Shown here piece after piece: positions 62,210-64,000 of a stretch of DNA of 64,000 nt (positions within the stretch are counted from its first letter, which is position 1; every line of letters begins with the position of its first letter). The stretch covers positions 124,001-188,000 of the forward strand of contig NZ_MIKA01000012.1 in the NCBI RefSeq assembly GCF_001730295.1. The letters run 5' to 3'. This DNA is from Enterococcus plantarum (GTDB lineage: Bacteria; Bacillota; Bacilli; Lactobacillales; Enterococcaceae). The notes beneath the pieces were generated by a model. It was not told where the DNA came from. It saw only the letters and a list, made by a program, of their open reading frames with translations, and ran no database searches. Position numbers and translations under genes: made by a program.

Positions 62210-63298
62210 TTATTTCTTGTTAGAGCTTTTCTTCTTTCCCTTTTTCCTTTTTTTAGCTTTCTTTTTATTCACTTGATGGACAATTATGAAAATAACGACA
62301 GCAAATATTACAACGCCTGCAACGATCATCGCAATTAATTGCCAATTGATTCCTCGTTCTTGCGTCAAAGTCACATCTTGCTTATTGTACTTGTCTGCTT
62401 CCTCTTTGGTAATCTCGAAGTCTTCTGTCCATTCCCACTTACGGTCGCCACTTTTTGCTAAGATATGTGCAATGTAGTCTCCCGCAACCATTTCATCCCC
62501 ATTCATGGCTAACGGAAAGTCAATTTTTGAATTTGGAGCCATTCGCATGTCAGCTTTCTTAGTATCATATAAGACTTCATCTGATCCTTTAGCCATTACC
62601 TGCATATCAATGGTCATGTCCTTCATGAAACCCATTTCTGTATTTGAAATACTTGCAAAGACAGCATTTCGATAGTTTGACAACCCCGCAGATACTTTAT
62701 TTAGAGTCAATTCTGCTGGTACTACTGCATCACTCTCACTTAGTAACATACCAATGATAAAGGCATAGTTATTCGCGATTCCTTGTTGTTTCTTTTTCTC
62801 TGCTTCGGCTTCTTTTGTTGGCTTAACAGTGAGTTGGATTCCTCCAACAATAAATCCATCATATTGCTCTGTTGGCATCGTGATTTCTAACTCTAATTTC
62901 TTTTCTTCTTTTGGAGCTAAAGTTACTTCTTTAGGACCTTTAACAATTTCTGTAAAATCATATTTTAGCGATGCGTCATTTTCAATCGCCGCTGGTCCAT
63001 ACTCTAAAACACCATTTGCATTTGTTTTAGCACTACTTAAATCTGCACGAACAGTTACTTCCTTCTTGTCTGAAGGATTTTTCAAGGTAATAGAAACCGT
63101 CTGTTTTTGACTAGGCTTCATCAGTAAGTCAAAATAACCGGCGGTGCTCTTTTGGTTTTCAGGATGATTTACTTCATACGTAAAACTACCAGAATCTAAT
63201 TTATTATCTTCTGCAAATGCTTGTTTTCCTAGGAGTCCTGCCCCGGCAAAACAAACTATGTATAAAACAATGAGGAATTTTATTAGCTTTTTTTTCAT
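62210..63298 (-). CDS. WxL-associated DUF916/DUF3324 surface protein
   Basis: A 362-aa protein with a signal peptide (cleavage near GKQAFA, residue 29), an N-terminal DUF916 domain (GYFDLLMKPSQKQTVSITLKN, EYDGFIVGGIQLTV-like block; about 35-170), a DUF3324 domain (about 180-310: NNYAFIIGMLLSES, LTLNKVSAGLSNYRNAVFA), then a C-terminal membrane helix and basic tail KKKAKKRKKGKK. In WxL operons such proteins bind peptidoglycan and partner WxL proteins. It follows the WxL gene and heads the assembly genes. Confidence 0.92.
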   Translation of the reverse strand: MKKKLIKFLIVLYIVCFAGAGLLGKQAFAEDNKLDSGSFTYEVNHPENQKSTAGYFDLLMKPSQKQTVSITLKNPSDKKEVTVRADLSSAKTNANGVLEYGPAAIENDASLKYDFTEIVKGPKEVTLAPKEEKKLELEITMPTEQYDGFIVGGIQLTVKPTKEAEAEKKKQQGIANNYAFIIGMLLSESDAVVPAELTLNKVSAGLSNYRNAVFASISNTEMGFMKDMTIDMQVMAKGSDEVLYDTKKADMRMAPNSKIDFPLAMNGDEMVAGDYIAHILAKSGDRKWEWTEDFEITKEEADKYNKQDVTLTQERGINWQLIAMIVAGVVIFAVVIFIIVHQVNKKKAKKRKKGKKKSSNKK

Positions 63299-63352
63299 GC
63301 GCTCTTACCTTTCTCTGTCTGATTAACAACGAGGTTCTTTTTTTCTTAAGAA

Positions 63353-63383
63353 TTGGGATAAAACTCTATGAGTTTTATCCCAA
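63353..63383. terminator. hairpin between WxL and DUF916 genes
   Basis: A perfect 14-bp stem TTGGGATAAAACTC (63353-63366) with its complement (63370-63383) and a 3-base loop. No U run follows on the minus strand, so it may stabilise the abundant WxL message or partly terminate it rather than end the operon. Confidence 0.65.
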
Positions 63384-63420
63384 CACCTCTTGTATATCCT
63401 TGTTTTAATTAAATCTTAGT

Positions 63421-64000
63421 TTATGGGTTAGTAGGTGTAGTTGCAAGTACCCAAGAAATTTCAGCAGTATATTTACCGTTGTTAATTACTGTATTTTCTT
63501 CTTTTGGTACTGTCAATTGAATAGATTGTTCAGCTGAAGTCGCATCAGGTGCTGCTACTTCATATTTACCAAAGTAAAGTGTGTAACGGCCATACCCTTT
63601 ATCAAATGTTTCTTCACCAGTTCCATTTGCATTATCAATAAATGTAGCTATGTTTCCTTCAGATAATGTTACAGTATCTTTCACGGCACCAGCTTCAAAA
63701 CCTGTTACAGCTTCTTTAGCTTGTTCACGTACAGCTACATTTTTGTAAGACAATGTTGCTCCATTTAATTTCTTCTTAGTAGACGTACCAATAGTTGTTG
63801 TGAATTGTTTTGATAATGTTGCACTTAGTGTGTAGCTGTGGTCAGCAACAGAACGTACATCTTCAAAGTTAACGAAATGAGAACCTTCTACTTGATCTTC
63901 TTTCCCTTCATTACCAATCCATTTAGTTGCCCAATATGGTCCAGCCTCTGCGCCGGCTACGATATCATGTTTACCGAAATTAATATCTGTTACGTAAGAT
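63421..64000 (-). CDS. WxL-domain surface protein, N-terminus outside window
   Basis: The minus-strand frame is open from the window edge to the stop at 63421 (193 codons visible). It shows a WxL domain: INFGKHDIVAGAEAGPYW, VNFEDVRSVADHSYTLSATL, LNGATLSYKNVAV, and the C-terminal motif TAEISWVLATTPTNP with its W-x-L. The domain binds peptidoglycan non-covalently. An internal TTG at 63753 is not a real start. It is the first visible gene of the operon and the probable client of the signal peptidases behind it. Confidence 0.9.
   Translation of the reverse strand, partial: SYVTDINFGKHDIVAGAEAGPYWATKWIGNEGKEDQVEGSHFVNFEDVRSVADHSYTLSATLSKQFTTTIGTSTKKKLNGATLSYKNVAVREQAKEAVTGFEAGAVKDTVTLSEGNIATFIDNANGTGEETFDKGYGRYTLYFGKYEVAAPDATSAEQSIQLTVPKEENTVINNGKYTAEISWVLATTPTNP

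Noticed and set aside
1-64000. tRNA, rRNA and insertion sequences
   Set aside because: I looked for tRNA-like CCA ends and cloverleaf arms, rRNA segments and transposase genes with terminal repeats, and saw none I could support.

Overview
The window looks like chromosome of an Enterococcus close to the E. faecalis group. Evidence: low G+C with strong AGGAGG ribosome binding sites, a Lactobacillales-type core gene order (rpsL, rpiA, gpmA, a deo/nucleoside block, coaA, guaA), WxL/DUF916 surface proteins, a sortase-type anchor, cre boxes for CcpA, and lipoprotein nucleoside transporters. Species was not determined; no rRNA, tRNA, CRISPR array or intact insertion sequence was found.

Layout. 1-3.1 kb: rpsL (3' end cut by the window), rpiA, a serine-recombinase-like gene lacking its catalytic serine, and gpmA. 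3.4-4.7 kb: an iron-type alcohol dehydrogenase. 5.0-17.0 kb: a minus-strand nucleoside salvage regulon, in transcription order a LacI-type regulator, pdp, deoC, cdd, a BMP-type nucleoside ABC transporter, deoB, punA and deoD; adenosine deaminase is divergent. cre-like sites and a palindromic operator lie at the regulator/pdp/add promoters. A 73-bp tandem repeat array lies between cdd and the transporter lipoprotein. Imported nucleosides would be deaminated (add, cdd), phosphorolysed (deoD, punA, pdp), and the pentose phosphates carried to glycolysis (deoB, deoC). 18.3-22.7 kb: a ridA pseudogene, an RsmC-like methyltransferase, an SGNH hydrolase, coaA and guaA.

22.7-38.5 kb is accessory. Directly after guaA come a decayed tyrosine integrase, a protein with two PD-(D/E)XK nuclease domains, a DUF2971 protein, a membrane protein and pseudogenes, consistent with an old island at the guaA 3' end. 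Two near-identical XRE regulators follow, each with paired operators. An LXG polymorphic toxin locus (two Lap-type partners, toxin, immunity gene, then an orphan alternative toxin tip with its own presumed immunity gene) is bracketed, together with AraC and VOC genes, by 310-bp direct repeats. Then comes a lactococcin-972-type bacteriocin with its divergent ABC exporter/immunity pair.

38.8-53.6 kb is mixed: an arylamine N-acetyltransferase, arsR-acr3, a DUF1846 protein, an HxlR regulator with a LamG-like protein, a large WxL-like secreted protein, an LPKAG-anchored adhesin-like protein, a bile salt hydrolase/penicillin acylase family enzyme, a merR pseudogene, a histidine phosphatase and a YdeI-family protein. 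Copies of a dispersed ~170-bp hairpin-bounded repeat lie between genes here and at 4.9 kb.

54.0-64.0 kb is one minus-strand surface assembly operon: WxL protein (cut by the window end), DUF916/DUF3324 protein, a two-TM protein, a signal-peptidase homologue without catalytic Ser/Lys, an intact signal peptidase I, a YfhO-type polytopic protein, two lipoproteins and a second polytopic protein. The dead/active signal peptidase pair in a WxL operon and the repeat-flanked LXG cassette are the most interesting items.
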